Positions 7,205 to 15,163 of a DNA stretch of 64,000 nt are shown in pieces. The stretch's first letter is position 1. The number at the start of each line of letters is the position of its first letter. This DNA is from a virus. The notes under the pieces are model-generated. The model saw nothing but the letters and a program-made list of their open reading frames with translations. It ran no database searches and was not told where the DNA came from. The stretch spans positions 45,935 through 109,934 of IMG/VR virus record IMGVR_UViG_3300028829_002760; one strand, written 5' to 3'. The position numbers and the translations under genes are program-made.

Positions 7205-7321
7205 AGTGAATTAATAAGTCTTTGTTGTAATGAGGAATTAATTTTAGTTGCATCTATTGATACAAGAAGATTATATAAATGTAGTAAATGCAAAAACTAC
7301 ACAAAACCAAAACAAAGATGA
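7202..7321 (+). CDS. Mini zinc-binding protein
   Basis: A 39-residue protein with CC at 8-9 and CSKC at 27-30, a minimal zinc-ribbon arrangement (MSELISLCCNEELILV...YKCSKCKNY). It overlaps the following start as ATGA. The second such zinc mini-protein in this block. Confidence 0.5.
   Translation: MSELISLCCNEELILVASIDTRRLYKCSKCKNYTKPKQR
7305..7320 (+). repeat. Copy 4 of gene-junction leader repeat
   Basis: Exact AACCAAAACAAAGATG core ending in the ATG at 7318. Confidence 0.75.
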
Positions 7322-7401
7322 CTGAATATAAAACAGTATTTAAATTTAACATATTGGGTTATAAAATAAGGATCTATAAAAAAAGATATAAAGATGGCTG
7401 A
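7318..7401 (+). CDS. Very small basic peptide
   Basis: A 27-residue frame (MTEYKTVFKFNILGYKIRIY...) starting in leader copy 4. It overlaps the gene before it by 4 bases and the one after by 8. Coupled junctions on both sides favour translation; the content is only basic/aromatic and not diagnostic. Confidence 0.4.
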   Translation: MTEYKTVFKFNILGYKIRIYKKRYKDG

Positions 7402-7744
7402 TAAAGATGTTATAAAAATGTGGACTGATAAAGACATGTTAGATTTTGCACGTATTTCTACTGAAGGTCCTTACGGTGACTATAGTGGTTGCAGAACAAT
7501 AGAAAGTAAGTTAAGTAGGTATAAAAAAATACAGAAAGAAATGATTAACAGTGGTAAAGAATGGAATTGGATGGATAATTATCCTAATAACTATCTTAAG
7601 TTAAAAAAAGAAAAAAAAGAAAAGGAGATAGTTGAACTAGCAGAAGAGATTAGTTTTAGACTATTAGCTACAAAAAAACATCCAGAACATAAATGGCTAA
7701 TTAAAAAATTAAGTAAGGTTATTAAATCATTAGAAGATAAATAG
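7394..7744 (+). CDS. Hypothetical charged helical protein
   Basis: A 116-residue protein. The N-terminal part, MADKDVIKMWTDKDMLDFARIS, includes the segment EGPYGDYSGCRTIESKL, followed by a long Lys/Glu helix probably forming a coiled coil (about 70-116). No known domain. It is the last gene of the tightly packed mini-gene run; a 90-base non-coding gap follows. Confidence 0.6.
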   Translation: MADKDVIKMWTDKDMLDFARISTEGPYGDYSGCRTIESKLSRYKKIQKEMINSGKEWNWMDNYPNNYLKLKKEKKEKEIVELAEEISFRLLATKKHPEHKWLIKKLSKVIKSLEDK

Positions 7745-7788
7745 AAGAACACAAAGAAAAAAAGCTTACTTATTTGCTTGCATTAGTT

Positions 7789-7796
7789 TATTTTTG
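7789..7796 (+). promoter_or_regulatory. Possible Bacteroidota-type -7 promoter element
   Basis: TATTTTTG fits the Bacteroidota -7 consensus TAnnTTTG and lies 38 bases before the ATG at 7834, in the only sizeable gap of this block (7745-7833). A convincing -33 TTTG at the usual spacing is not seen, so this is weak. Confidence 0.25.
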
Positions 7797-7833
7797 AAGA
7801 TTATTATAATGTATTTAATTTTAACTAGATAGT

Positions 7834-8010
7834 ATGGATGAAATAAAAATAGAAATTCAAATTAAACAATTAAAAAGTAAACTAACAGGAAATTTACTTA
7901 TTGACTCAGAAATTCATCAAGAAATTTATGAGCTAAAGAAAATTTTAAATCCTAAAATTGTTGAACAACCCGAGCTAGATGATGATGAATGTCTTTCATG
8001 TGGTTCATAA
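7834..8010 (+). CDS. Small protein with C-terminal CxxC
   Basis: A 58-residue protein: an amphipathic helix (MDEIKIEIQIKQLKSKL), a second helix, an acidic DDDE stretch and a terminal CLSC motif two residues before the end. A CxxC at the very end can hold a metal or a redox disulfide when dimerised. It is the first gene after the 90-base gap, so it may begin a sub-operon. Family unknown. Confidence 0.55.
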   Translation: MDEIKIEIQIKQLKSKLTGNLLIDSEIHQEIYELKKILNPKIVEQPELDDDECLSCGS

Positions 8011-8020
8011 TATTTAAAGT

Positions 8021-8413
8021 ATGAGTAAAAATCAGAAATCAAGTAATAAACAATATAATGAGCATGGTAGAGAATATGCTCCATATAATGATGATATTAT
8101 TATTGCACATTTAAATGGAATGTCAGATTTAGAAATAGCTAATGTTTTAGAGAGAAAAGTAAAAAATCTTTCTAAACAAAGAACAAGAGTAATTCGTGAT
8201 TTTGTATTAAATAATATAAGATCAATGAACTATTTTGTTTGGATGGCACATAAGCATAAGTTGGAAAATGATTTATTAATTGAAAAATTAAATGCTGTTG
8301 GAATTAAAATTGAAGTTGAAGTTTGTGATAAAGATATATCAGATGATATTAAAAATAATTTTAATACTGTTTCAAATGGTAAAAAAATTAAAGATCCAAA
8401 ATGGGAAGTATAG
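8021..8413 (+). CDS. Putative helix-turn-helix DNA-binding protein
   Basis: A 130-residue protein. Residues 15-55 (REYAPYNDDIIIAHLNGMSDLEIANVLERKVKNLSKQR) have the rhythm of a Myb/SANT-like or sigma-4-like helix-turn-helix: the pattern 'I..hlnG.sD.eIA..L.R....l..R' is common in small phage regulators. A helical C-terminal half is rich in Lys and Asp. It could regulate the operon; target unknown. It overlaps the next gene by 13 bases. Confidence 0.55.
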   Translation: MSKNQKSSNKQYNEHGREYAPYNDDIIIAHLNGMSDLEIANVLERKVKNLSKQRTRVIRDFVLNNIRSMNYFVWMAHKHKLENDLLIEKLNAVGIKIEVEVCDKDISDDIKNNFNTVSNGKKIKDPKWEV

Positions 8414-8661
8414 CAGAAACAGATTTAATTAAACTTGGCTTTGAAAAAATCATAGTTAAGAATGAAGAAAGTCAAAACGGTTTTGATTACTATTATTATA
8501 TTAAAGAGGTTTGTAAAAATGTCTTACTACATAGTACAGATAGTAAGGATGTTAAAAATGATAACTGGGAACTTAAATGTTATGAGATCCCTAGTATTAA
8601 AATTTCTAATATTTATAATTTTAATCAATTTATAGAAGTGTTGAACAATATAATTTGTTAA
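8401..8661 (+). CDS. Small conserved hypothetical protein
   Basis: An 86-residue protein with an alternating beta pattern: DLIKLGFEKI, then FDYYYYIKEV, LLHSTDS, WELKCYE, IKISNIYNFNQFIEVLNNI. Similar short proteins with a 'LGFe ... yyY ... l.S ... w.v' pattern are frequent in Bacteroidota phages and prophages without known function. It overlaps the upstream gene by 13 bases and ends 2 bases before the next ATG. Confidence 0.6.
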   Translation: MGSIAETDLIKLGFEKIIVKNEESQNGFDYYYYIKEVCKNVLLHSTDSKDVKNDNWELKCYEIPSIKISNIYNFNQFIEVLNNIIC

Positions 8662-8663
8662 TA

Positions 8664-9017
8664 ATGTTTAGTGGAAAATTTATAAAGAAAGACGGTAAAA
8701 TTGTATATGATTCCCCAAAAGATAAATTATCCTATGAGATTTTTATAGGTAAGTTAAAAGAGGGTCAAAAAGTTGAAATGTATATAGATTTGGCTAGTTC
8801 AGATAAAAGTACAGCACAACTTGCAAAAGTACATGCGTGTATTAGAGAATTAGCAAAAGAATCTGGTAATACATTTGACGATATGAAAAATATTATAAAG
8901 AAAGAAGCAGGATTTGAAGATAAATCTTTTGCTGACTGTAGTAAAGATGAATTAATGTTTGCTATTGAAGCTTGTATAGATTTAGGTAAAAATTATTTTA
9001 ATCTAAACCTTCATTAG
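8664..9017 (+). CDS. NinB-like recombination protein (tentative)
   Basis: A 117-residue protein starting MFSGKFIKKDGKIVYDSPKD. The frame could begin three codons upstream at a TTG, but the ATG at 8664 is preferred. The middle, STAQLAKVHACIRELAKESG then DDMKNIIKKEAGFED and SKDELMFAIEACIDLGKN, resembles the lambda NinB/Orf family that loads recombinases on single strands. This is a resemblance in helix pattern, not a proven match. It precedes the replication core, which fits. Its last 20 bases overlap the 3' end of an opposite-strand gene. Confidence 0.45.
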   Translation: MFSGKFIKKDGKIVYDSPKDKLSYEIFIGKLKEGQKVEMYIDLASSDKSTAQLAKVHACIRELAKESGNTFDDMKNIIKKEAGFEDKSFADCSKDELMFAIEACIDLGKNYFNLNLH

Positions 9018-9333
9018 ATTCAAGTTTAGGTTCTTCATATCCTTCATCACCAGGTTGAAGAACTTCTTTTTCTATAAATAAGTTATTTTCAGTAGCTTGT
9101 TTTTCTATTTCAGCTAGTAAAAGAACAATAGTATAAAATGCTCGTTGATCATCATCAAGATTTTCATATTTATCATTCATGATTTTCTTAAAATACTCAT
9201 CACCATTTTCTTTATCTGGAATATTCATTCCTTTTAATATTGTGTAAGATGCTGCTTTTGCCATCATATAGTAACTTTTATTTACTTTTACGTCAAGCAT
9301 TGCATCATCTTTTAACTCTTTTACTTTTATCAT
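8998..9333 (-). CDS. Lone opposite-strand conserved protein
   Basis: A 111-residue protein, MIKVKELKDDAMLDVKVNKS then YYMMAKAASYTILKGMNI and an acidic tail (EVLQPGDEGYEEPK). The open frame extends 45 codons further upstream, but that part is the antisense of the UDG N-terminus; the methionine at 9333 is the sensible start. I recall small proteins with the 'KVNKxxYxMxKA' pattern in crAss-like genomes, without a known function. It is the only leftward gene in the first 25.5 kb. It overlaps the previous rightward gene tail-to-tail by 20 bases and starts 4 bases from the UDG start, leaving almost no room for a private promoter. Confidence 0.7.
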   Translation of the reverse strand: MIKVKELKDDAMLDVKVNKSYYMMAKAASYTILKGMNIPDKENGDEYFKKIMNDKYENLDDDQRAFYTIVLLLAEIEKQATENNLFIEKEVLQPGDEGYEEPKLESNEGLD

Positions 9334-9337
9334 AATA

Positions 9338-10063
9338 ATGAATTTTAACAAAAATAATAAAAATATGCAATTAGAAGAAATTAAACTTAAATTGTTTGAA
9401 AAATTAAAACCTAGTGGGTGGGATAGAGTATTTAAATCTTTTATATTTAGTAGTGACTTTGACAACATAATTAAAAAATTATGGGATCTCAGTCAATCAG
9501 ATAAAAGATTTACTCCTCCATTAAAACAAGTCTTTAGAGCATTTGAAGAATGTCCTTATAATGATTTAAAAGTTGTTATGATAGGACAAGATCCCTACCC
9601 TCAATTAGGAGTTGCAGATGGTATAGCTTTTTCTTGTTCTAATACAGGAAAAGAAAAACCATCTTTAAGATATATTTTTAAAGCAGTTGAAGACACTGTT
9701 TATCCTGGTGAAGGTCATTCTTGGGATCCAGATCTTAAAAGATGGTCTAATCAAGGTATTCTTATGTTAAACACAGCGTTAACAGTTGAGGTAGGTAAAA
9801 TAGGTAGTCATTATGATATATGGAAACCTTTTACTGCTTATTTACTTGATTGGTTAACTAATTATAATACTGGATTAATTTATGCCTATATGGGAAAAAA
9901 AGCTGAAGAATGGTCTGAACTTACTAATGACAATAATCATAAGTTTTTTGTTAAACATCCTGCTTCTGCTGCTTATAACGGGTCTAAGTGGGATTGTGAT
10001 AATCTATTTACTAAAGTATCTAGCTTATCGAATAAATTAAATGGAGAACCTATAATTTGGTAA
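9338..10063 (+). CDS. ung: Uracil-DNA glycosylase, family 1
   Basis: A 241-residue enzyme that removes uracil from DNA in base-excision repair. Motif A GQDPYP is at 83-88 with the catalytic Asp85, followed by the VADGIAFS pocket. The middle motif LMLNTALTV lines up with the family's LLLNTVLTV, and the C-terminal motif is KHPASAA with catalytic His207. Length is normal for the family. The first 15-20 residues are Asn/Lys-rich; a second ATG at residue 10 is an alternative start. UDG is a frequent member of crAss-like replication blocks. It lies 2 bases before the next gene. Confidence 0.93.
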   Translation: MNFNKNNKNMQLEEIKLKLFEKLKPSGWDRVFKSFIFSSDFDNIIKKLWDLSQSDKRFTPPLKQVFRAFEECPYNDLKVVMIGQDPYPQLGVADGIAFSCSNTGKEKPSLRYIFKAVEDTVYPGEGHSWDPDLKRWSNQGILMLNTALTVEVGKIGSHYDIWKPFTAYLLDWLTNYNTGLIYAYMGKKAEEWSELTNDNNHKFFVKHPASAAYNGSKWDCDNLFTKVSSLSNKLNGEPIIW

Positions 10064-10065
10064 TT

Positions 10066-10653
10066 ATGAATGAAATATTTAATTTATTGATTAAAGAGAA
10101 TTTAACACCAAATTCTTTTTATATTTTATATTGTATAAAAGAAAATATAGTACCCTCTAAAATAGTATCTAAAGAGCTAGAATGTAAGAGGTTAAGTAAT
10201 CAAGAATGGATTGATGATAATTTGGAATTGACTACGAAAAGTATTATTTTTATGACTAAGATTGATGCTTACTTTAAGAAATCTAAGAAGAAAACTTCTA
10301 AAATTTTAATGGGTGATAATTTCATGCAGAATATAGATGCATATGTAAAATTATTCCCTAATAAAAAGTTATCATCTGGTAAATATGCAAGAGTACCTGC
10401 TAAAAGTTTGGAAAATGCTTTTAGATGGTTCTTTGAGAATTATGAATATGATTGGCAAACTATATTTTCTGCAACTCAGAAGTATATTGGTGAATATGAA
10501 ACTAAGAATTATGATTATATGAGGACATCTCGTTACTTTATTAGAAAACAGAATGTGGATAAATCTTGGGACTCTGATCTAGCTGTCTATTGTGAGTATT
10601 TAAATGATGCTCCTGAAAATGATGAAAACCCTTTTGAAGAATTAATTATATAA
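10066..10653 (+). CDS. Replication-block protein of unknown function
   Basis: A 195-residue protein starting MNEIFNLLIKENLTPNSF. The upstream frame extends three codons to a TTG, but the ATG 2 bases after the UDG stop is preferred. It has a winged-helix-like N-terminus and a conserved-looking centre, LFPNKKLSSGKYARVPAKSL followed by ENAFRWFFENYEYDW and an aromatic TSRYFIRKQ segment. The acidic C-terminus ends FEELII. Its place directly before DnaB suggests a helicase loader or a replication initiator, but no known loader signature is visible. Confidence 0.6.
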   Translation: MNEIFNLLIKENLTPNSFYILYCIKENIVPSKIVSKELECKRLSNQEWIDDNLELTTKSIIFMTKIDAYFKKSKKKTSKILMGDNFMQNIDAYVKLFPNKKLSSGKYARVPAKSLENAFRWFFENYEYDWQTIFSATQKYIGEYETKNYDYMRTSRYFIRKQNVDKSWDSDLAVYCEYLNDAPENDENPFEELII

Positions 10654-10663
10654 ACAAATTAAT

Positions 10664-11671
10664 ATGCCAAAACTCTTTGATGGTGCTAAGCACTTATTAC
10701 CAGTTAGTGAAAGAGAGAGTCTAGAAAAAGGTCTTATTAAAATGAAAGCAAGAAGAGAAGGTAAACTACCTTCTTTAATAAGTTCTTGGCCTAAATTTAA
10801 TGATGCTTTTTGTGATGGACTTGAATGGAAAACAATTACTGTAGTGGGTGCAAGACCTGGTACTGGTAAAACACTTTTTATGGACCAATTAGTTTCAGAT
10901 ATTGTTAAGATAAACACTAATCAAGTGTTTAGAATTCTTAAGTTCCAAATGGAAATGGTAGATGAAACTAGTGCTATAAGAAAGTTTGGTCTGATTACAG
11001 GTGCTGATTATAATACATTAATGAGTAAAGATGGAAAATTAGTTGATAGAGGTATTTATGACAAGTGTGTAGATTATTATAAAGAAAGTTCTAGGAATGA
11101 TATTATAAATGTAATCTATGATGTATGTACTGTTAAAGAGATGTGCGCTTCAATTCATTATGAATTTGAAAGACATAAAAAATCTAATGGTGCATATCAG
11201 AACATGCTAGTTACAATAGATCATTCAGCTTTATTTGCTGTAGACTTTGGTCAGAAAGATAAATTTGCAATGTTAAATGCATTAGGAGAAGCATTGACTA
11301 TGATGAAGAAAAACTATCCTGTTGCTTTTGTAGTATTAAGTCAATTAAATAGGAATATTGATGATCCCAAAAGACAGATAGAAGGTACGTATGGAAACTA
11401 TGTTTTAGATTCTGATATTTATGGTTCAGATGCTTTATTACAACATGCAGATATAGTAATGGGGATAAATAAACCTTCTATAAGAAAAATAAGAAAGTAT
11501 GGACCTGAAAAATTTATCATTGAAGACCCTGATACTTTAGTGTTTCATTTCTTAAAATCACGTAATGGTCTTATTAGAACTAGTTTTTTCAAATTAGATA
11601 GAACTACAATGAGAATAGAAGAAATGAATACTCCAGGTAGAGAAACAATAAAAACAATGAACCAATACTAA
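10664..11671 (+). CDS. dnaB: DnaB-family replicative helicase
   Basis: A 335-residue RecA-fold helicase that unwinds DNA at the fork. Walker A GARPGTGKT is at 62-70, Walker B is VTIDH with Asp186, and motif H3 VVLSQLNRN has Gln227. The KFQMEM segment near 97-102 corresponds to the EM/SLEM motif. The bacterial DnaB N-terminal primase-binding domain is missing; only about 45 residues precede the helicase core, as in many phage versions. Flanked by other replication genes and probably acts with the primase at 13755. Confidence 0.93.
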   Translation: MPKLFDGAKHLLPVSERESLEKGLIKMKARREGKLPSLISSWPKFNDAFCDGLEWKTITVVGARPGTGKTLFMDQLVSDIVKINTNQVFRILKFQMEMVDETSAIRKFGLITGADYNTLMSKDGKLVDRGIYDKCVDYYKESSRNDIINVIYDVCTVKEMCASIHYEFERHKKSNGAYQNMLVTIDHSALFAVDFGQKDKFAMLNALGEALTMMKKNYPVAFVVLSQLNRNIDDPKRQIEGTYGNYVLDSDIYGSDALLQHADIVMGINKPSIRKIRKYGPEKFIIEDPDTLVFHFLKSRNGLIRTSFFKLDRTTMRIEEMNTPGRETIKTMNQY

Positions 11672-11681
11672 ATACTATGAA

Positions 11682-12278
11682 ATGAGTAAAAGAAAAGAAA
11701 AAGAAAGAGAATTTTATACACAACATATGGATGCTTTTAAAGCAATAGGTATTGCTGATCCATTTTTTACTATTAAAACAGCCTTTTTTAAGAAAGGTAA
11801 ATATGGTAGACAATGTCAATTTTTTGAATGGGAATTGAAAAAAGAAGAGGATATATATATTGAGTTCTATGATAATGTTTATGATGATAATGGGAAGAGT
11901 ACAGATATGATCCCCATGAATGATGATAGACAGTTATTTAAGCTAAAGTATAATCCGTACTATAATGAAGAATATGATTGCATTGAACAATATGATTCTA
12001 AAGGTAATCCAGATAAGAAGTTTCTGGTACCCGTAAATGAAATGTCAGTAGTATTAAGAAGTGGGCAAGAAATTAGTCATAGCTTATATGAAAAAAGAAA
12101 AGAAGATGCTAAATCAGAAATTCCTGAACTACAAAAATCTACTACATTGTTTCCTGATTTTGAAGAAGAGTTTCCATCTAATAAAGTAATAAATGATGAT
12201 GAATTTAAAAAAGCTTTAATAGATTTTGCACATAATTTGAAAAATGCAAGTGATGAATTAATAAAAAGAATATCATGA
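11682..12278 (+). CDS. Hypothetical protein in replication operon
   Basis: A 198-residue acidic protein. The N-terminus is charged (MSKRKEKEREFYTQHMDAFK), then a beta-rich central region with many Tyr and Asp residues (FYDNVYDDNG, YNPYYNEEYDCIEQYD), and a helical acidic tail. No motif recognised. It sits between DnaB and the RecA-like ATPase and overlaps the latter by 4 bases (ATGA), so it very likely works in replication or recombination. Confidence 0.6.
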   Translation: MSKRKEKEREFYTQHMDAFKAIGIADPFFTIKTAFFKKGKYGRQCQFFEWELKKEEDIYIEFYDNVYDDNGKSTDMIPMNDDRQLFKLKYNPYYNEEYDCIEQYDSKGNPDKKFLVPVNEMSVVLRSGQEISHSLYEKRKEDAKSEIPELQKSTTLFPDFEEEFPSNKVINDDEFKKALIDFAHNLKNASDELIKRIS

Positions 12279-12997
12279 GTACAATAGTATTACCAACAAA
12301 AAAAGTAAAAGCTGAAAGAGTAAATCCAAAAAGATTATTAGTTTATTCTAAGCCTAAAACAGGTAAGACAACTGCATTTGCAGGTCTTAAGGATAATTTA
12401 ATTTTGGATTTAGAAAATGGTGCTGAATATGTAGAAGCATTAAAAATAAAAATTACTGATCTGCAAGAACTATTAGATACTGGTAAAGCAATTAAAGAAG
12501 CTGATAAACCATATAAATATGTAACTGTAGATACTGTAACAGCATTGGAAGAAATGATAATGCCTTTAGCAATAAAACAATATAAACAAACTCCCATGGG
12601 TAAAAACTATAGTGGAGATAATTTAACTACCTTAGCAAATGGTGCAGGATATTTATATATCCGTCAAGCATTTTTTCAAGTTTTAGATTTTATTGATACT
12701 TTAGCACCCACAATTATTTTATCTGGACACATCAAAGACAAAGTTGTTGATGATAAAGGAGAAATGGTTATGTCTGCTAATATTGATCTTACAGGTAAAA
12801 TTAAATCTTTAATTTGTGCCAATTCAGATGCAATAGGGTATATGTATAGAAAGGGTAACCAAACTATTATGTCTTTTAAGACTAATGATGAAGTTACGTG
12901 CGGAGCTCGTCCAGAACACTTACGTAATGAAGAAATAGTAATTACCGAAATGATTGATGGTGTTATAAAAACATCATGGGATAAAGTTTTTGTTTAA
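12275..12997 (+). CDS. Sak4/RecA-like single-strand annealing ATPase (AAA_24)
   Basis: A 240-residue minimal RecA-core ATPase. Walker A SKPKTGKTT is at 25-33, the LDLENGAE strand is at 44-51 and Walker B YVTVDTVTALEE has Asp86. The sequence matches the phage AAA_24 family that includes Sak4, which promotes single-strand annealing and homologous recombination together with an SSB. That SSB partner is apparently the next gene, 23 bases downstream. The length is normal for the family. Confidence 0.82.
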   Translation: MSTIVLPTKKVKAERVNPKRLLVYSKPKTGKTTAFAGLKDNLILDLENGAEYVEALKIKITDLQELLDTGKAIKEADKPYKYVTVDTVTALEEMIMPLAIKQYKQTPMGKNYSGDNLTTLANGAGYLYIRQAFFQVLDFIDTLAPTIILSGHIKDKVVDDKGEMVMSANIDLTGKIKSLICANSDAIGYMYRKGNQTIMSFKTNDEVTCGARPEHLRNEEIVITEMIDGVIKTSWDKVFV

Positions 12998-13020
12998 TAA
13001 TTAAAAAAAAAGAAAAAAGT

Positions 13021-13698
13021 ATGGCTTTAAGTACAGAAGACTTGGGAACTGGATCTGGATCTGGTTTACCAAAAACAATTAGTCCAGGAAATAACATTTT
13101 AAAAATTAATAGCATTACACTAGATGTATTTAAATTTATTGATAATGCTTATCATTTAATGTTACATGTAGAAACTAAACCTATTGATGGGTTTGATGGT
13201 TTTTCTATTGATCGTAATAATCCAGATGCAGGAAATTATTCTGGACAAATTGGTAGAGTAAAAGCTAGTCAATATGCATTTGCAGATGGTGAAACTAAAT
13301 CTGGGATTAAAATCCAAAGAGATAGATCTATTCTAATATTCCTACAAAATCTTTGTAAGAATTTAGGTATAAATGATTGGATGGCTAATCAGCATAATGA
13401 GCATGAAACAATTGAAGATTTTGTTAAAGCGTTTAATGATGAAGCACCATTTAAAGATAAATATCTTGAATACTGTGTGGCAGGTAAAGAATATGTAGGT
13501 AAAACAGGTTATACTAATTATGACATGTGGTTACCAAAAGCACAAAATGGAAAGTATGCATTTGGTCAAGTTGAAAATGGTAAAGTTATTACCTATGATG
13601 AGAATACTCATTTAAAAAAACTTGAAAATAAACCAGTAGAAAGTTTTGGGGATGACTTTTCTAAAAAGAAATCTAATAAAGATTTTTCTCTAGACTAA
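13021..13698 (+). CDS. Single-stranded DNA-binding protein (phage type)
   Basis: A 225-residue protein with a Gly/Ser-rich N-terminus, a beta-barrel-like core (NILKINSITLDVF, YHLMLHVETKPI, GQIGRVKASQYAF) and a charged tail (DDFSKKKSNKDFSLD). The pairing with a Sak4-like ATPase, which typically lies next to its SSB, and the OB-fold-like strand pattern support the call. The length and tail are unlike bacterial SSB, so this is a phage-specific family. It is the last gene before a strong terminator. Confidence 0.65.
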   Translation: MALSTEDLGTGSGSGLPKTISPGNNILKINSITLDVFKFIDNAYHLMLHVETKPIDGFDGFSIDRNNPDAGNYSGQIGRVKASQYAFADGETKSGIKIQRDRSILIFLQNLCKNLGINDWMANQHNEHETIEDFVKAFNDEAPFKDKYLEYCVAGKEYVGKTGYTNYDMWLPKAQNGKYAFGQVENGKVITYDENTHLKKLENKPVESFGDDFSKKKSNKDFSLD

Positions 13699-13711
13699 TA
13701 AATTAAGTATA

Positions 13712-13742
13712 GAGGGGAATCATATGGTTCCCCTCAACTTTT
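13712..13742 (+). terminator. Intrinsic terminator after SSB gene
   Basis: Perfect 8-bp stem GAGGGGAA (13712-13719) and TTCCCCTC (13728-13735) with an 8-base loop, then AACTTTTAAAA. It closes the DnaB-to-SSB operon; the primase starts 13 bases later and presumably has its own promoter or is reached by readthrough. Confidence 0.8.
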
Positions 13743-13754
13743 AAAATTTAGTCT

Positions 13755-14732
13755 ATGATTTCAACAAAAATAATTATTAATGACCTTAATCAAATACCTA
13801 GAGAATGGGTGTTTGAATTTTATTTAAATCTTACTGAAAGACTTTCTGGTCAGAGTTTAAAGATTAAATCTGTATTTAGTAGTAAAGATAAAGTACCTTC
13901 TATGTGTATCTATATTGATAACAATGGAAGATATAAATTTAAAGATTTTTCATCAGGATATGGTGGGGACGGTTTAAATTTAGTTATGCATTTATTCAAC
14001 CTAGAAAATAGAGGTAGAGCTTCTTTTAAGGTAATGGATGATTATAACGAGTATATTTCTAATAATACTTATGTACCTCTTGAATATAAACCTGAAAGTA
14101 AATATGCAATTTCTGATTATGAAATTAGACACTGGACAACATTAGATAAATCTTATTGGCAGATTTATAAATTAAATTCTACTGTTTTAGGTAATTATAA
14201 TGTTCATCCGTTGTCTTTCTATAAAATGATTAAAGAAGATGAAGGTAGAATATTAGACTCCTTTAGTATAAAAGGTAATTTTATTTATGGATATTTTAGA
14301 GAAGATGGTTCTTTATATAAGATCTATACTCCTAAAAATAAAGACAACAAGTTTATTAAAGTTTCTGATTATATACAAGGTAGTGATCAAATAAAATTTG
14401 ATTTTAAATATCTTATAATACTTTCATCACTGAAAGATTTAATGTGTTTTAAATTATTGCAAATTGGTAATACTGAATGTATTGCTCCAGATAGTGAGAA
14501 TAGTATAATCCCTACTAATTTTATGAAAACTTATTTAGATAAGTTTAGTAAAATTATTGTATTGTTTGATAATGATGAGCCTGGTATTAAATCAGCCAAA
14601 AAATATCAAAAACAATATAAGATAGATTATATAAATCTAGAATTATCAAAAGATCTTTCAGATTCTATAAAAGATCATGGTATAGATAAAGTTAGATCAG
14701 AAGTATTTCAATTACTAAAAAATAAATTATGA
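13755..14732 (+). CDS. DnaG-type primase with TOPRIM domain
   Basis: A 325-residue primase that makes RNA primers. The N-terminal part (about 40-95) has the DnaG zinc-domain layout, VPSMCIYIDNNGRYKFKDFS then GYGGDGLNLVMHL, but lacks the cysteine set, so metal binding there is lost or degenerate. The TOPRIM core has IILSSLKDLM near 219 in place of the usual EG-D motif and LFDNDEPG with Asp272 and Asp274 as metal ligands. The C-terminal helicase-binding domain is short. It overlaps the next gene as ATGA. Confidence 0.82.
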   Translation: MISTKIIINDLNQIPREWVFEFYLNLTERLSGQSLKIKSVFSSKDKVPSMCIYIDNNGRYKFKDFSSGYGGDGLNLVMHLFNLENRGRASFKVMDDYNEYISNNTYVPLEYKPESKYAISDYEIRHWTTLDKSYWQIYKLNSTVLGNYNVHPLSFYKMIKEDEGRILDSFSIKGNFIYGYFREDGSLYKIYTPKNKDNKFIKVSDYIQGSDQIKFDFKYLIILSSLKDLMCFKLLQIGNTECIAPDSENSIIPTNFMKTYLDKFSKIIVLFDNDEPGIKSAKKYQKQYKIDYINLELSKDLSDSIKDHGIDKVRSEVFQLLKNKL

Positions 14733-15157
14733 GTTGGTTGTATAAAGCAGTAGAATTTACTGATGAAATGATTCCTGAAGAAGCTATAGGTTTTGTATAT
14801 GAGATGGAAGCAATTGTTGATGGTAAACCTGTACGTTATATAGGTAAAAAAAACTTTTTTAGTAATAGAAAGAAAAAATTTGGTAAAAAGAAATTAGCTG
14901 CTGTTAAAGATAAACGTAGTAAAAAGTATGAAATAATTACCAAGTTAAGTTATCAAAACTATTATAGTAGTAATAAAGTTTTACAAGATGCACATAAAGC
15001 AGGAGTCCCGATAAAAAGATATATAGTAAGAATATGTTTTTCTAAAACAGAATTAACATATTATGAAACTAAATTTCAATTTCAAAGGGAAGTCTTAGAA
15101 AAAGAAGAATACCTAAATGGAAACATATTAGGTAAATTTTACAAATTTAAATCATAA
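14729..15157 (+). CDS. GIY-YIG-like endonuclease (tentative)
   Basis: A 142-residue very basic protein. GFVYEMEAIVDGKPVRYIGK at about 21-40 fits a GIY-YIG nuclease in which the two tripeptides are FVY and YIG. A basic helix follows, then YYSSNKVLQDA and, near the C-terminus, TYYETKFQFQRE, whose Glu fits the catalytic position. The ending GNILGKFYKF resembles Seg-like phage proteins. It is not inside another gene, so a repair, resolvase or host-DNA-degrading role is possible rather than homing. Confidence 0.6.
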   Translation: MSWLYKAVEFTDEMIPEEAIGFVYEMEAIVDGKPVRYIGKKNFFSNRKKKFGKKKLAAVKDKRSKKYEIITKLSYQNYYSSNKVLQDAHKAGVPIKRYIVRICFSKTELTYYETKFQFQREVLEKEEYLNGNILGKFYKFKS

Positions 15158-15163
15158 AAAGTT

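Noticed and set aside
8998-9468. 156-residue version of the leftward gene
   Set aside because: The extra 45 residues are antisense to the UDG N-terminus and hydrophobic-biased; the methionine at 9333 begins the charged, conserved-looking part.
10642-10917. 91-residue leftward frame over the DnaB start
   Set aside because: Antisense to the Walker A region of DnaB, no plausible leader.
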